Source: Lachnospiraceae bacterium
GTDB taxonomy: Bacteria > Bacillota > Clostridia > Lachnospirales > Lachnospiraceae
Assembly (NCBI GenBank): GCA_022792885.1
Contig: JAAWBX010000036.1
Span: 1 to 64,000, forward strand
Direction: 5' to 3'
Length of the DNA stretch: 64,000 nt
Below the pieces are notes generated by a model. It ran no database searches. It was not told the DNA's origin and was given only the letters and a program-made list of their open reading frames with translations. The translations under genes were made by a program, and so were the position numbers. Positions 42,536-50,706 of this stretch are shown in pieces. The stretch's first letter is position 1, and each line of letters begins with the position of its first letter.

Positions 42536-42555
42536 GGCCGTCCGAACGGGCGGCC
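42536..42555 (+). terminator. Hairpin after hisF
   Basis: GGCCGTCC (42536-42543) pairs with GGGCGGCC (42548-42555) on a GAAC loop with one G-U pair. There is no T run, so termination is uncertain; ung follows 26 bases later. Confidence 0.4.
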
Positions 42556-42581
42556 TGTACAAAAGCATAGGAGGAAAAAAC

Positions 42582-43256
42582 ATGGCTGCGATCTCGAACG
42601 ATTGGCTGAAGCCGCTTTCCGCGGAGTTTAAAAAGCCTTATTATGCGGAGTTGTATCGGAAGATCCGGGAGGAGTACACGACAAGGCGGGTGTTCCCGGA
42701 TCCGGAGGATATTTTTAATGCGTTTCATTTTACCCCGTTATCCGATGTGAAGGTGGTGATCTTGGGGCAGGATCCCTATCACAACGTGGGGCAGGCGCAC
42801 GGTCTCTGTTTTTCCGTGAAGCCCGAGGTGGAGATTCCGCCCTCCCTGGTGAATATTTATCAGGAACTTCACGAAGATCTGGGCTGCTATATTCCGAACA
42901 ACGGGTATCTGGTGAAGTGGGCGAAGCAGGGCGTTATGCTTTTGAATACGGTTTTGACCGTGCGGGCCCATGAGGCTAATTCCCACCGCGGGATCGGCTG
43001 GGAAGAATTTACCGACGCCGCGATCAAAATTCTGAATGAAATCGATCGTCCTCTCGTATTTATTTTATGGGGGAAACCGGCTCAGGCGAAAAAAGCCATG
43101 TTGACGAATCCCGGGCATTTGATTTTGGAGGCGCCGCATCCGAGTCCGCTGTCCGCTTATCGGGGATTTTTCGGAAGCCGGCCTTTTTCCCGGGCCAATC
43201 ATTTTCTGGAAGAACACGGGGCGTCCCCGATTGACTGGCAGATAGAGAATATTTGA
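42582..43256 (+). CDS. ung: Uracil-DNA glycosylase
   Basis: Removes uracil from DNA. 224 residues, family 1. The catalytic Asp64 is in GQDPYHNVGQAHGLCFSV; the leucine loop is HPSPLSAYRGFFGSRPFSRAN. AGGAGG precedes the ATG. It lies between hisF and uppP with short gaps, probably in a common transcript. Confidence 0.97.
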   Translation: MAAISNDWLKPLSAEFKKPYYAELYRKIREEYTTRRVFPDPEDIFNAFHFTPLSDVKVVILGQDPYHNVGQAHGLCFSVKPEVEIPPSLVNIYQELHEDLGCYIPNNGYLVKWAKQGVMLLNTVLTVRAHEANSHRGIGWEEFTDAAIKILNEIDRPLVFILWGKPAQAKKAMLTNPGHLILEAPHPSPLSAYRGFFGSRPFSRANHFLEEHGASPIDWQIENI

Positions 43257-43269
43257 CGGGGAGAAAGTT

Positions 43270-44106
43270 ATGGATTTTATCGAGGTTTTAAAAGCGGTTT
43301 TATTTGGTATTGTGGAGGGGATCACCGAGTGGCTTCCGATCAGCAGTACCGGTCATCTGATTCTTCTGGAGGAATGGTGCCCTCTGGCGACATCCAAAGA
43401 ATTTTTTCAGATGTTTTTGGTTGTTATTCAGTTCGGGGCCATTCTGGCGGTGGTGGTTTCTTTCTTCCACAAGATGAACCCTTTCGGCCGCAAGCCGATG
43501 AAACAGAAGCGGGAGATTACGCAGAACTGGATCAAAGTGATCATAGGCTGTATTCCCGCCGGGGTGTTCGGGGTTTTGTTAAACGACTGGTTCGATGAAC
43601 ATCTGTCGGATCCGATGGTTGTGGCGGTGGCCCTGATCGTATACGGAATTCTTTTTCTGCTTCTGGAGAATCGGAATCAGGATCGGAATTTTCAGATCAA
43701 CCGCCTGGGGCAGCTTTCTTATATCGGGGCTCTTACAATCGGTATGATTCAGGTGCTCGCTCTGGTTCCCGGTACGTCCCGTTCCGGCGCTACCATTCTG
43801 GGCGCGATGCTTCTGGGTGTGGCGAGGCCGGTAGCCGCTGAATTTTCGTTCTATCTGTCGGTGCCGGTTATGTGCGGAGCCAGCCTGTTAAAGCTTCTGC
43901 ATTTCGGTTTCGCTTTCACTCAGACGGAGATTGTCTTGCTTCTGGCAGGGACGTTGATGGCGTTTTTGGTATCCATGGCGGCGATCAAGCTTTTTATGGA
44001 CTATGTGCGGACGCATGATTTCCGGATATTCGGTTATTATCGGATTCTTCTGGGTATTGTGGTGATCGCGTATTTTGTATTTCTGGATAAGACGCCGGCG
44101 GTTTAA
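43270..44106 (+). CDS. uppP: Undecaprenyl-diphosphatase BacA/UppP
   Basis: Recycles the lipid carrier for cell-wall synthesis. 278 residues with about seven to eight transmembrane helices. Family motifs are GIVEGITEWLPISSTGHLILLEEW near the N-terminus and LVPGTSRSGATILGAMLLGVARPVAAEFSFYLSVPVM near 160. It is 13 bases after ung. Its stop codon lies inside a perfect palindrome at 44095-44114. Confidence 0.97.
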   Translation: MDFIEVLKAVLFGIVEGITEWLPISSTGHLILLEEWCPLATSKEFFQMFLVVIQFGAILAVVVSFFHKMNPFGRKPMKQKREITQNWIKVIIGCIPAGVFGVLLNDWFDEHLSDPMVVAVALIVYGILFLLLENRNQDRNFQINRLGQLSYIGALTIGMIQVLALVPGTSRSGATILGAMLLGVARPVAAEFSFYLSVPVMCGASLLKLLHFGFAFTQTEIVLLLAGTLMAFLVSMAAIKLFMDYVRTHDFRIFGYYRILLGIVVIAYFVFLDKTPAV

Positions 44107-44114
44107 ACCGCCGG
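44095..44114. terminator. Palindrome spanning the uppP stop codon
   Basis: A 20-base perfect palindrome made of CCGGCGGTTT and its complement AAACCGCCGG; it includes the TAA stop. Neither strand has a T run directly after it. It lies between convergent uppP and rqcH and may act in both directions. Confidence 0.4.
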
Positions 44115-44124
44115 TGATTCGTTC

Positions 44125-45864
44125 TTAAGAGTCTTCCCGGATTCCCCGGATATCCGGCGCGACCAGCATAGAGTAATTGGTGTGGTAGATTACGAAACCG
44201 GGCTTTCCGCCGGCGGCTTTTTTTACCTGCTTTTTCTGAATGTAGTCGATCTCGACTTTTTCGCTGTCGCGGCCTTTGGAGTAATAGGCGGCCAGCCGGG
44301 CCGCTTCTTCAAAGTCCGCGTCCGGCAGCTCTTTTCCTTCCGTTTTGACGACGACATGGGAACCCGGAATGCCCTTGGCATGGAACCACCAGTCGTTGCC
44401 GGAAGCGACCTTAAAGGTCAGCTCTTCGTTCTGGTAATTGTTTTTTCCCACATAGATGAGGAATCCGCTCCGGGAGCGGTAGCGTAAGGGGTGGCTTGTG
44501 ATCCGGCTTTTTTTATCTTTCTGGCCGCGCCTGCGGATGTAGCCGTACTCCTGCAGTTCTTCCTTGATTTCCGCCAGGTCTTCTTCGCAGAGCGCCAGGT
44601 AAAGCGACGTGCGGATCGTTTCCAGATGTTCCGTTTCGGCCCGGGTAAGTTCGATCAGCCCGCTTAAGGCTTCCCAGGTACGTTTTAGTTTGTTATATTT
44701 TTCAAAATACCGCCGGGCGTTTTCTCTGGCGTCTAACGTTTCGTCCAGGGGGATGGTTACTTCCTCACCCGTGTAATAATTGAGAGCGGTCAGACTTTTT
44801 TCGCCGCCGGTCAGTTCGTAGCCGTATGTGTTCAGGAGTTCTCCGCAGATGCGGAACTTTTCCCGCTTTTGCGTATCGTTTAGCTGGCGAAGCTGCAGAT
44901 CGTATTTTTTCTGGTTGCGTTCGAGAGCCGTCTGGACGATCCTGCGAAGGTCGAACGATTTCTGGCGGATCCGTGTGATCCGGTCTTTGGCGGCATAGTA
45001 GTTTTCCAGAAGCGCGCTGACGGAGGCGTAGGCCTGAGCGGTTAAAGACGACAGGTGTGTAAGCGGCAGGGAAGAAAATTCGGCCGGAACTTCATTTTCA
45101 TAGTAAATGATCGGCGCGAAGTCCTGTTTTCGGATGCGATCGGTCAATTTTGTCAACGCTTCAAATAGCTGCCGGTTTTCCGGCTCGGAAAGCGTGTCGG
45201 CCGGGCGTGAAGAATCCAGAGCGGCCAGGAAGCAGAGCTCTTCCGAGACCGCCGGGCTGATCCCGGTCAGTGCGTTGTAGATGGCCTTTTTGAGAGGCAT
45301 CGGCTGCCCGGCGACGTGTTCGGCGAAACTTTTTTCCGTCAATGAGAGAGGGTCCGCCTTTTGCCTTGTATCCGGTATGAAATAAGACCGGCCCGGCAGC
45401 ACCTCCCGCACGGAACTGACGTTGGCGGGAATATGTTTGATGCTGTCTAAGATGGTTCCGTCTTCATGACAGAAAATAATATTGGAATGTTTCCCCATCA
45501 GTTCGACGATCAGGCGTTTTTGCCGGATGTCGCCCATTTCGTCGAGATGTTCGATCGTGAAATTCAGGATTCGTTCCAGGCCGGGTTGTTCAACGGAAAG
45601 GATCCGCCCGTTTCCGATGTGCTTGCGTAAAAGCATGCAAAAACCCGGCGCCGTTAAGGGAGCCTGTTTGTTCTGTTTGGTCAGATAAACCAGCGGAAGA
45701 CTCGCGTTTGCCGAGATCAGGAGCCGATAAACGGCCCGGTTGTTTTTGATAGTGAGCAGAAGTTCGTCCGGTTCCGGTTGAGCGATTTTTGCGATCTTAC
45801 CTCCTTTTAAGCAGGCGGAAAGTTCAAATGCCAGATTTGCCACGACGATACCGTCAAATGCCAT
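44125..45864 (-). CDS. rqcH: Ribosome quality control protein RqcH (NFACT family)
   Basis: Binds stalled 50S subunits with peptidyl-tRNA and adds C-terminal alanine tails. 579 residues. The NFACT-N domain starts MAFDGIVVANLAFEL; VELMGKHSNIIF follows near 110. Two long helices (about 260-440) form the coiled coil. The C-terminal NFACT-R domain has SRSGFLIYVGKNNYQNEELTFKVASGNDWWFHAKGIPGSHVVV. ATG 45864 follows an AAAGGAGG site; the frame is open 16 codons further. It was formerly annotated as a fibronectin-binding protein. Confidence 0.94.
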   Translation of the reverse strand: MAFDGIVVANLAFELSACLKGGKIAKIAQPEPDELLLTIKNNRAVYRLLISANASLPLVYLTKQNKQAPLTAPGFCMLLRKHIGNGRILSVEQPGLERILNFTIEHLDEMGDIRQKRLIVELMGKHSNIIFCHEDGTILDSIKHIPANVSSVREVLPGRSYFIPDTRQKADPLSLTEKSFAEHVAGQPMPLKKAIYNALTGISPAVSEELCFLAALDSSRPADTLSEPENRQLFEALTKLTDRIRKQDFAPIIYYENEVPAEFSSLPLTHLSSLTAQAYASVSALLENYYAAKDRITRIRQKSFDLRRIVQTALERNQKKYDLQLRQLNDTQKREKFRICGELLNTYGYELTGGEKSLTALNYYTGEEVTIPLDETLDARENARRYFEKYNKLKRTWEALSGLIELTRAETEHLETIRTSLYLALCEEDLAEIKEELQEYGYIRRRGQKDKKSRITSHPLRYRSRSGFLIYVGKNNYQNEELTFKVASGNDWWFHAKGIPGSHVVVKTEGKELPDADFEEAARLAAYYSKGRDSEKVEIDYIQKKQVKKAAGGKPGFVIYHTNYSMLVAPDIRGIREDS

Positions 45865-45919
45865 GTGAAGACCTCCTTTGCTGGCGTCCCGGCTTATGCC
45901 GGGAACGGTCAATGCTATA

Positions 45920-45949
45920 AAAATAGCACGTTTCTCCGAATCCTGTCAA
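45920..45949 (-). promoter_or_regulatory. rqcH promoter
   Basis: On the minus strand TTGACA (complement of 45944-45949) and TATTTT (complement of 45920-45925), spacer 18. A 7-base hairpin follows in the leader (45887-45904). Confidence 0.6.
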
Positions 45950-45977
45950 TTTGTTTCCGGGAATAAACGGATTTTGT

Positions 45978-46006
45978 TTGACTTGCTTTTTCAAATAGTC
46001 TATAAT
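45978..46006 (+). promoter_or_regulatory. yicC-gmk-rpoZ promoter
   Basis: TTGACT (45978-45983) and a consensus TATAAT (46001-46006), spacer 17. Confidence 0.85.
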
Positions 46007-46055
46007 ATGTACGATTAGCGTCTCGGGCAGGGACGACGGAAGGAAGAGGAAGAGC

Positions 46056-46934
46056 ATGATAAAGAGCATGACCGGTTTCGGTCGGTGTGAGGTGGCAAAA
46101 GGCGGCTTTCGAATTACGGTTGAGATCAAGTCGGTCAATCACCGCTATCTGGATCTTGGTCTGAAAATGCCGAAAAAATTCAATCTTTTTGAAACGGCGA
46201 TCCGGGAACAACTGAAAAAAGATATTCAGCGCGGTAAGGTGGACGTGTTTATCACCTGCGAGGATCTGGCGGAAGAAAAAGTCTCGCTCACATTTAACCG
46301 AACGCTGGCGCGTGAATACATGGATATTTTCTCCGATATGGAAAAAGAATTTGGCCTGCCGATGGACGTTACGGTTTCCGTTCTCTCCCGATGCCCGGAA
46401 GTGGTAACGATGGGACAGAGCGAGGAGGATGAGGAAGAATTATGGCAGATTCTTTCGGAGGCGTTAGGGAAGGCGGCCGCACAGTTTGTGGAACAGCGGC
46501 TTTCGGAAGGGGCGCGTTTGAAGGAAGATCTGTTTGCGAAGCTGGAAGGCATGCTTGACGGCGTAGCTTTCATTGAGGAAAGATCCCCCGAGACGGTGAA
46601 ACAGTACCGGGAGAAGCTGGAGAGCAAAGTAAGAGAGCTCCTGGAAGATAATTCTGTGGATGAAGGCCGTATCCTGACGGAGGTTACGATTTTTTCGGAT
46701 AAGATCTGTGTGGATGAGGAGACGGTGCGCCTGAAAAGTCACATTCAGGCTATGAAGGAAGCGCTTGCGGCCGGAGGGAATGTCGGCAGGAAGCTGGATT
46801 TTATCGCTCAGGAGATGAATCGCGAGGCGAATACGATTCTTTCCAAATGCAGCGACTTGGAGATCTCCAAGAAGGCTATCGATTTGAAGACCGAGATCGA
46901 GAAGGTTCGGGAGCAGATACAGAATATCGAGTAA
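46056..46934 (+). CDS. yicC: YicC/YloC family endoribonuclease
   Basis: A 292-residue protein of the YicC/YloC family, recently described as an RNase. The N-terminal MIKSMTGFGRCEVAKGGFRITVEIKSVNHRYLDLGLKMP and C-terminal GRKLDFIAQEMNREANTILSKCSDLEISKKAIDLKTEIEKVREQIQNIE are hallmarks. It is first in an operon with gmk and rpoZ as in Bacillus, but the small remA gene usually between yicC and gmk is missing; the gap is only 12 bases. Confidence 0.95.
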   Translation: MIKSMTGFGRCEVAKGGFRITVEIKSVNHRYLDLGLKMPKKFNLFETAIREQLKKDIQRGKVDVFITCEDLAEEKVSLTFNRTLAREYMDIFSDMEKEFGLPMDVTVSVLSRCPEVVTMGQSEEDEEELWQILSEALGKAAAQFVEQRLSEGARLKEDLFAKLEGMLDGVAFIEERSPETVKQYREKLESKVRELLEDNSVDEGRILTEVTIFSDKICVDEETVRLKSHIQAMKEALAAGGNVGRKLDFIAQEMNREANTILSKCSDLEISKKAIDLKTEIEKVREQIQNIE

Positions 46935-46946
46935 GGACGAGACGTT

Positions 46947-47579
46947 ATGGATAAAGGATTGTTGGTTGTCGTTTCCGGGTTTTCCGGCGCCGGCAAAGGT
47001 ACGATGATGAAAAGACTGCTTGAGAAATATCCGGGGGTCTATGCGCTGTCCGTGTCGGCCACGACAAGAGAGCCCAGGCCGGGCGAGGCGGACGGGCGGG
47101 AGTATTTCTTTGTATCAACAGAGGAATTTGAGGATATGATAGCAAAAAACGAGTTGATCGAACATGCGCGTTATGTGAATCATTATTACGGAACTCCCAG
47201 CGGTTATGTGGAAAAGCAGAGGGAAGCCGGGCGGGACGTCCTGCTGGAGATCGAGCTGCAGGGTGCTCTGCAGATCCGGAAGCGTTATCCGGAGGCGGTT
47301 TTGATCTTTGTCGCGCCGCCGGGCGCAGAGGAACTGAGACGCCGTCTGGCCGGAAGGGGCTCTGAGACGGAAGAAGCGATCGCGGCCCGTCTGAACCGGG
47401 CCGTGGAAGAAGCGGAATACATGGAGAACTATGATTACCTGCTGATCAACGACGATCTGGAAACCTGCGTGGAGAAACTTCACGCCCTGATCGCCGGCCA
47501 GCATATGAGAAGCCGGGAACAGCTCCCGTTCATCCATGAGATGAAAAAAGAGTTAAAAGCCCTTGTGGAAGGAGAATAA
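46947..47579 (+). CDS. gmk: Guanylate kinase
   Basis: Phosphorylates GMP to GDP. 210 residues. The P-loop is SGFSGAGKGTMMKRLL near 10-25; the GMP-binding SVSATTREPRPGEADGREYFFVS and the lid region follow. GYVEKQREAGRDVLLEIELQGALQI is typical. It is 12 bases after yicC and 2 bases before rpoZ. Confidence 0.97.
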   Translation: MDKGLLVVVSGFSGAGKGTMMKRLLEKYPGVYALSVSATTREPRPGEADGREYFFVSTEEFEDMIAKNELIEHARYVNHYYGTPSGYVEKQREAGRDVLLEIELQGALQIRKRYPEAVLIFVAPPGAEELRRRLAGRGSETEEAIAARLNRAVEEAEYMENYDYLLINDDLETCVEKLHALIAGQHMRSREQLPFIHEMKKELKALVEGE

Positions 47580-47581
47580 AT

Positions 47582-47992
47582 ATGTTACATCCCTCATACA
47601 GCGATTTGATTGACGTTGCGAATAAACATGTGGAGGAAGGCGATCAGCCCATCGTGAGCAGCCGCTATTCCGTTATTCTGGCTGCGGCGAAGAGAGCCCG
47701 CCAGTTGGTGGAAGGCGCCGATCCGCTGGTGCATGGCAACGAGAAGAAGCCGTTGTCCGTAGCGGTCGGCGAACTGGCGGAGGATCGGATTCATATTCTG
47801 CCTTACGGTTCGGAGGAAGAGGAGAAGGAGCTTTCGGAAGCGGCGGAAGAGACCGTTTACGGGGAAGAACCGGGCGATTTTAACGGGGCCGTTTATCCGG
47901 AGGAACCTGCCCGAAAAGACGGCGAAGCGGAAATCGCGGACACGTTGTCGGAGGAAGAATCCGAACAGGAAGAAGAGACGGAAGAGGAATAA
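47582..47992 (+). CDS. rpoZ: RNA polymerase omega subunit with acidic tail
   Basis: The N-terminal 73 residues match the omega subunit: MLHPSYSDLIDVANKHVEEGDQPIVSSRYSVILAAAKRARQL then KKPLSVAVGELAEDRIHIL. The protein is 136 residues, well above the roughly 65-90 of most omegas. The extra C-terminus is a low-complexity, highly acidic tail rich in Glu. It follows gmk by 2 bases and is followed by a hairpin. Confidence 0.92.
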   Translation: MLHPSYSDLIDVANKHVEEGDQPIVSSRYSVILAAAKRARQLVEGADPLVHGNEKKPLSVAVGELAEDRIHILPYGSEEEEKELSEAAEETVYGEEPGDFNGAVYPEEPARKDGEAEIADTLSEEESEQEEETEEE

Positions 47993-47997
47993 ACCCG

Positions 47998-48033
47998 GAA
48001 TTGTCTGATTTTTATCAGGCAATTCTTATTATT
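47998..48033 (+). terminator. Hairpin between rpoZ and rimO
   Basis: GAATTGTCTGAT (47998-48009) pairs with ATCAGGCAATTC (48014-48025) on a TTTT loop with one G-U pair, followed by TTATTATT. Moderate terminator or attenuator. Confidence 0.6.
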
Positions 48034-48044
48034 CAGGAGAAGAT

Positions 48045-49382
48045 ATGAACGTATTTTTTGTATCTCTGGGTTGTGATAAGAATCTGGTGGATTCCGAGAA
48101 AATGCTGGGACTTCTGCGGGAAGCCGGGTATACGTTTACCGACGACGAATATGAGGCGGAAGTCATTATCGTCAATACTTGTTGCTTTATCGGGGATGCC
48201 AAAGAAGAAAGCATTCAGACTCTGATCGATATGGGGAAGCATAAAGAGGACGGGCGCTGTCTGGTGCTGATCGCCGCCGGCTGCCTGGCGCAGCGCTATC
48301 GGGAGGAGATCCGGACGGAATTGCCGGAAGTGGATGGCATTTTAGGAACGGCTTCCTATGACGCAATCGCGGACGTGGTGCGAAGCGCGCTGGAGGAAGG
48401 GAAAAGCGAGCGGTTTTTGGACGTGAATCGTCCGGTATGCGTTCGGGAGAACCGCCTGGTGACGACAGGCGGGCATTATGCTTTTCTGAAGATCGCGGAG
48501 GGCTGCGATAAGAGATGCTCCTATTGCGTTATCCCGAAGGTGCGGGGATGTTACCGCAGCGTTCCTTTGGAGGAGCTTGAGAGGGAGGCTCGTTTTCTGG
48601 CCGATGCAGGCGTCCGGGAACTGATCCTGGTGGCGCAGGAAACTACGCTTTACGGGATGGATCTGTACGGGGAGAAGAAATTGCCCGAACTTTTAAAGCG
48701 TCTGGCGGCGATCGACGGGATTCGATGGATCCGGCTGCAATATTGTTATCCGGAAGAGATTACGGAAGAGCTGATTGAGACGATCCGGACCGAAAAGAAA
48801 GTTTGTCATTATCTGGATATGCCGGTTCAGCATATCAATGACCGCATTTTAAAGAGAATGGGGAGAAAAACCGGTAAAAAAGAGCTTATGGCGCAGATAG
48901 AGCGGCTTCGCCGGGCGGTTCCGGATATGGTTCTCCGCACAACGCTGCTCACCGGATTTCCCGGGGAGACGGAAGAAGAGTTTGAGGAACTCTGTGGTTT
49001 TGTGAAGGAGGCCCGGTTTGAGAGGCTGGGGGTATTTGCTTATTCCAGGGAGGAGGATACGCCCGCGGCAATGATGCCGGATCAGATTCCGGAGGAAATC
49101 AAACAGGAGCGGAGAAATATTCTGATGGAACTTCAGCAGGAAGTTTCTCTGGAACGGAGCCGGGAGAAGATCGGGCAGGTTCTGGAAGCTTTTGTGGAAG
49201 GCAATGTGGCGGATGAGAACGTCTGTGTGGCGCGCACTTACATGGATGCTCCCAACGTGGACGGTTATTTCTTTCTCCATACGGAGCGGGAACTGATGAC
49301 GGGACAATTTGTGCGGGCCCGCGTGACCGGCGCCATGGACTACGATCTGATAGGAGAGCTGGAAGATGAATTTACCGAATAA
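48045..49382 (+). CDS. rimO: Ribosomal protein S12 methylthiotransferase RimO
   Basis: A radical-SAM enzyme that methylthiolates Asp of S12. 445 residues. The N-terminal MTTase domain holds Cys10, Cys46 and Cys80 for the auxiliary cluster. The radical-SAM CxxxCxxC is Cys154, Cys158 and Cys161 (EGCDKRCSYC). A C-terminal TRAM domain begins near 375. The N-terminus MNVFFVSLGCDKNLVDSE is that of RimO rather than MiaB. It overlaps pgsA by 17 bases. Confidence 0.95.
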   Translation: MNVFFVSLGCDKNLVDSEKMLGLLREAGYTFTDDEYEAEVIIVNTCCFIGDAKEESIQTLIDMGKHKEDGRCLVLIAAGCLAQRYREEIRTELPEVDGILGTASYDAIADVVRSALEEGKSERFLDVNRPVCVRENRLVTTGGHYAFLKIAEGCDKRCSYCVIPKVRGCYRSVPLEELEREARFLADAGVRELILVAQETTLYGMDLYGEKKLPELLKRLAAIDGIRWIRLQYCYPEEITEELIETIRTEKKVCHYLDMPVQHINDRILKRMGRKTGKKELMAQIERLRRAVPDMVLRTTLLTGFPGETEEEFEELCGFVKEARFERLGVFAYSREEDTPAAMMPDQIPEEIKQERRNILMELQQEVSLERSREKIGQVLEAFVEGNVADENVCVARTYMDAPNVDGYFFLHTERELMTGQFVRARVTGAMDYDLIGELEDEFTE

Positions 49383-49905
49383 ACTGACCTGTCTGCGGGT
49401 GGTTTTAATTCCGTTTTTTGTATTGTTTATGCTGACCGATCTGGCGGGGGCCGCCGGCCGGTATTTCGCCCTGTTTATTTTTGCGGCGGCGAGTTTTACG
49501 GATTTTCTGGACGGGTACCTGGCCAGGCGCGATAATCTGGTTACGAATTTCGGGAAATTTTTGGACCCGCTGGCGGATAAATTACTGGTTTGTTCGGCAT
49601 TGATCTGTTTTGTGGAGCAGGGGCTTTTGCCGGCTTGGATGGTGATCGTTATTATTGCCAGGGAATTTGTGATCAGCGCGTTCCGTCTGATCGCTTCCGA
49701 TAACGGCGTTGTGATCGCTGCCAGCTACTGGGGGAAATTTAAGACCGTTTCTCAGATGGTCATGACGATTCTTTTGATTTTGCATATTCCGTCTTTGTAT
49801 GCGGCGGAGCAGATCTGTATCTGGCTGGCGCTGATTTTGACGGTTGTTTCCCTGATCGATTATCTGGTGAAAAACAAAGAGGTGCTGAAACAGGGAGGTA
49901 TGTGA
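49366..49905 (+). CDS. pgsA: CDP-diacylglycerol-glycerol-3-phosphate 3-phosphatidyltransferase
   Basis: Makes phosphatidylglycerol phosphate in the membrane. 179 residues with about five transmembrane helices. The CDP-alcohol phosphotransferase motif is DFLDGYLARRDNLVTNFGKFLDPLADK (about 45-71). The N-terminus MNLPNKLTCLRVVLIPFFV is typical. It is translationally coupled to rimO and 1 base before pncC. Confidence 0.96.
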   Translation: MNLPNKLTCLRVVLIPFFVLFMLTDLAGAAGRYFALFIFAAASFTDFLDGYLARRDNLVTNFGKFLDPLADKLLVCSALICFVEQGLLPAWMVIVIIAREFVISAFRLIASDNGVVIAASYWGKFKTVSQMVMTILLILHIPSLYAAEQICIWLALILTVVSLIDYLVKNKEVLKQGGM

Positions 49906-49906
49906 G

Positions 49907-50374
49907 ATGATTTCGCTTTCCGAACGGATCGTTGCTTTGCTGGAAGAAAGTAAGGAAACCGTTACGTTTGCGGAATCCTGTACCGGAGGACTGGTCGCTT
50001 CTTCGCTGGTGGAAGCCGCCGGCGCATCCCGGGTCTTTCGGGAAAGCTTTGTTACTTACTGCGATCGGGCGAAACGGGAGACGCTGGGCGTATCGGAGGA
50101 GACGCTCCGCCGTTTTACGGCGGTGAGCGAACCGGCCGCGCGGGAGATGGCTTTGGGGCTTCTGGCAAAGACCGGAGCCGATTACGGCCTTTCCGTTACC
50201 GGTTATGCAGGGCCGGAAGGCGGACAGGCAGGTCTGGTCTACATCGGCCTGGCTTCGCAGGAAGCGGTTACGGTCTGCGAATTTCATTTTTCCGGTTCGC
50301 GCAACGCGGTACGCCGGCAGGCGGCGGGGGCGGCGCTTAGGATGCTGAGGGACAGATTGGAAGAACGAATATGA
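49907..50374 (+). CDS. pncC: CinA C-terminal domain nicotinamide-nucleotide amidase
   Basis: A stand-alone 155-residue CinA C-terminal (NMN deamidase) domain. Motifs are VTFAESCTGGLVASSLVEAAGASRVFRESFVTYCDRAKRETLGV and ADYGLSVTGYAGPEGGQAGLVYIGLAS. The usual N-terminal MoCF-like domain of CinA is absent. pgsA-cinA adjacency is common in Firmicutes. NMN deamidation feeds NAD salvage. It overlaps the next gene by 4 bases. Confidence 0.93.
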   Translation: MISLSERIVALLEESKETVTFAESCTGGLVASSLVEAAGASRVFRESFVTYCDRAKRETLGVSEETLRRFTAVSEPAAREMALGLLAKTGADYGLSVTGYAGPEGGQAGLVYIGLASQEAVTVCEFHFSGSRNAVRRQAAGAALRMLRDRLEERI

Positions 50375-50688
50375 GATGGTATTCGAAACTCTATATCGGA
50401 GACACGATGAAAAAGGATTGGGAGACGGCCCGTAAGATATTGGAGGCCGGACAGGCTCCTTCGGGCGTATATCTTCTTTGTCTGCCCGTGAATCCGGAAG
50501 AACGGATGGATATTATTCCGGCTTTCGTGCTGGAACAGACCGGCGACGCGTTTCGGGAGTGGGAGATTTTGGGACTGGCAAAAGGCAGGAAGGAAGCGTT
50601 TTCTCTGGCGGGAGATCTGATGCGGGACGTTTATGAGAAAACCGGCGCGTTTGACGTGCGGGCTTTCGTGGAAGGACAGATGAAGTAA
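50371..50688 (+). CDS. Uncharacterised 105-residue protein
   Basis: Not recognised. A soluble protein with a compact alpha-beta pattern: KLYIGDTMKKDWETARKILEAGQAPSGVYLLCLPVNPEERMDIIPAFVLEQTGDAF. It overlaps the pncC stop (ATGA) and is 18 bases before the DUF2953 gene, so it is expressed with them. It is short enough to be a conserved lineage-specific protein. A later ATG at 50407 is also possible. Confidence 0.8.
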   Translation: MRWYSKLYIGDTMKKDWETARKILEAGQAPSGVYLLCLPVNPEERMDIIPAFVLEQTGDAFREWEILGLAKGRKEAFSLAGDLMRDVYEKTGAFDVRAFVEGQMK

Positions 50689-50706
50689 ACAAAAAGGATT
50701 GGATGC

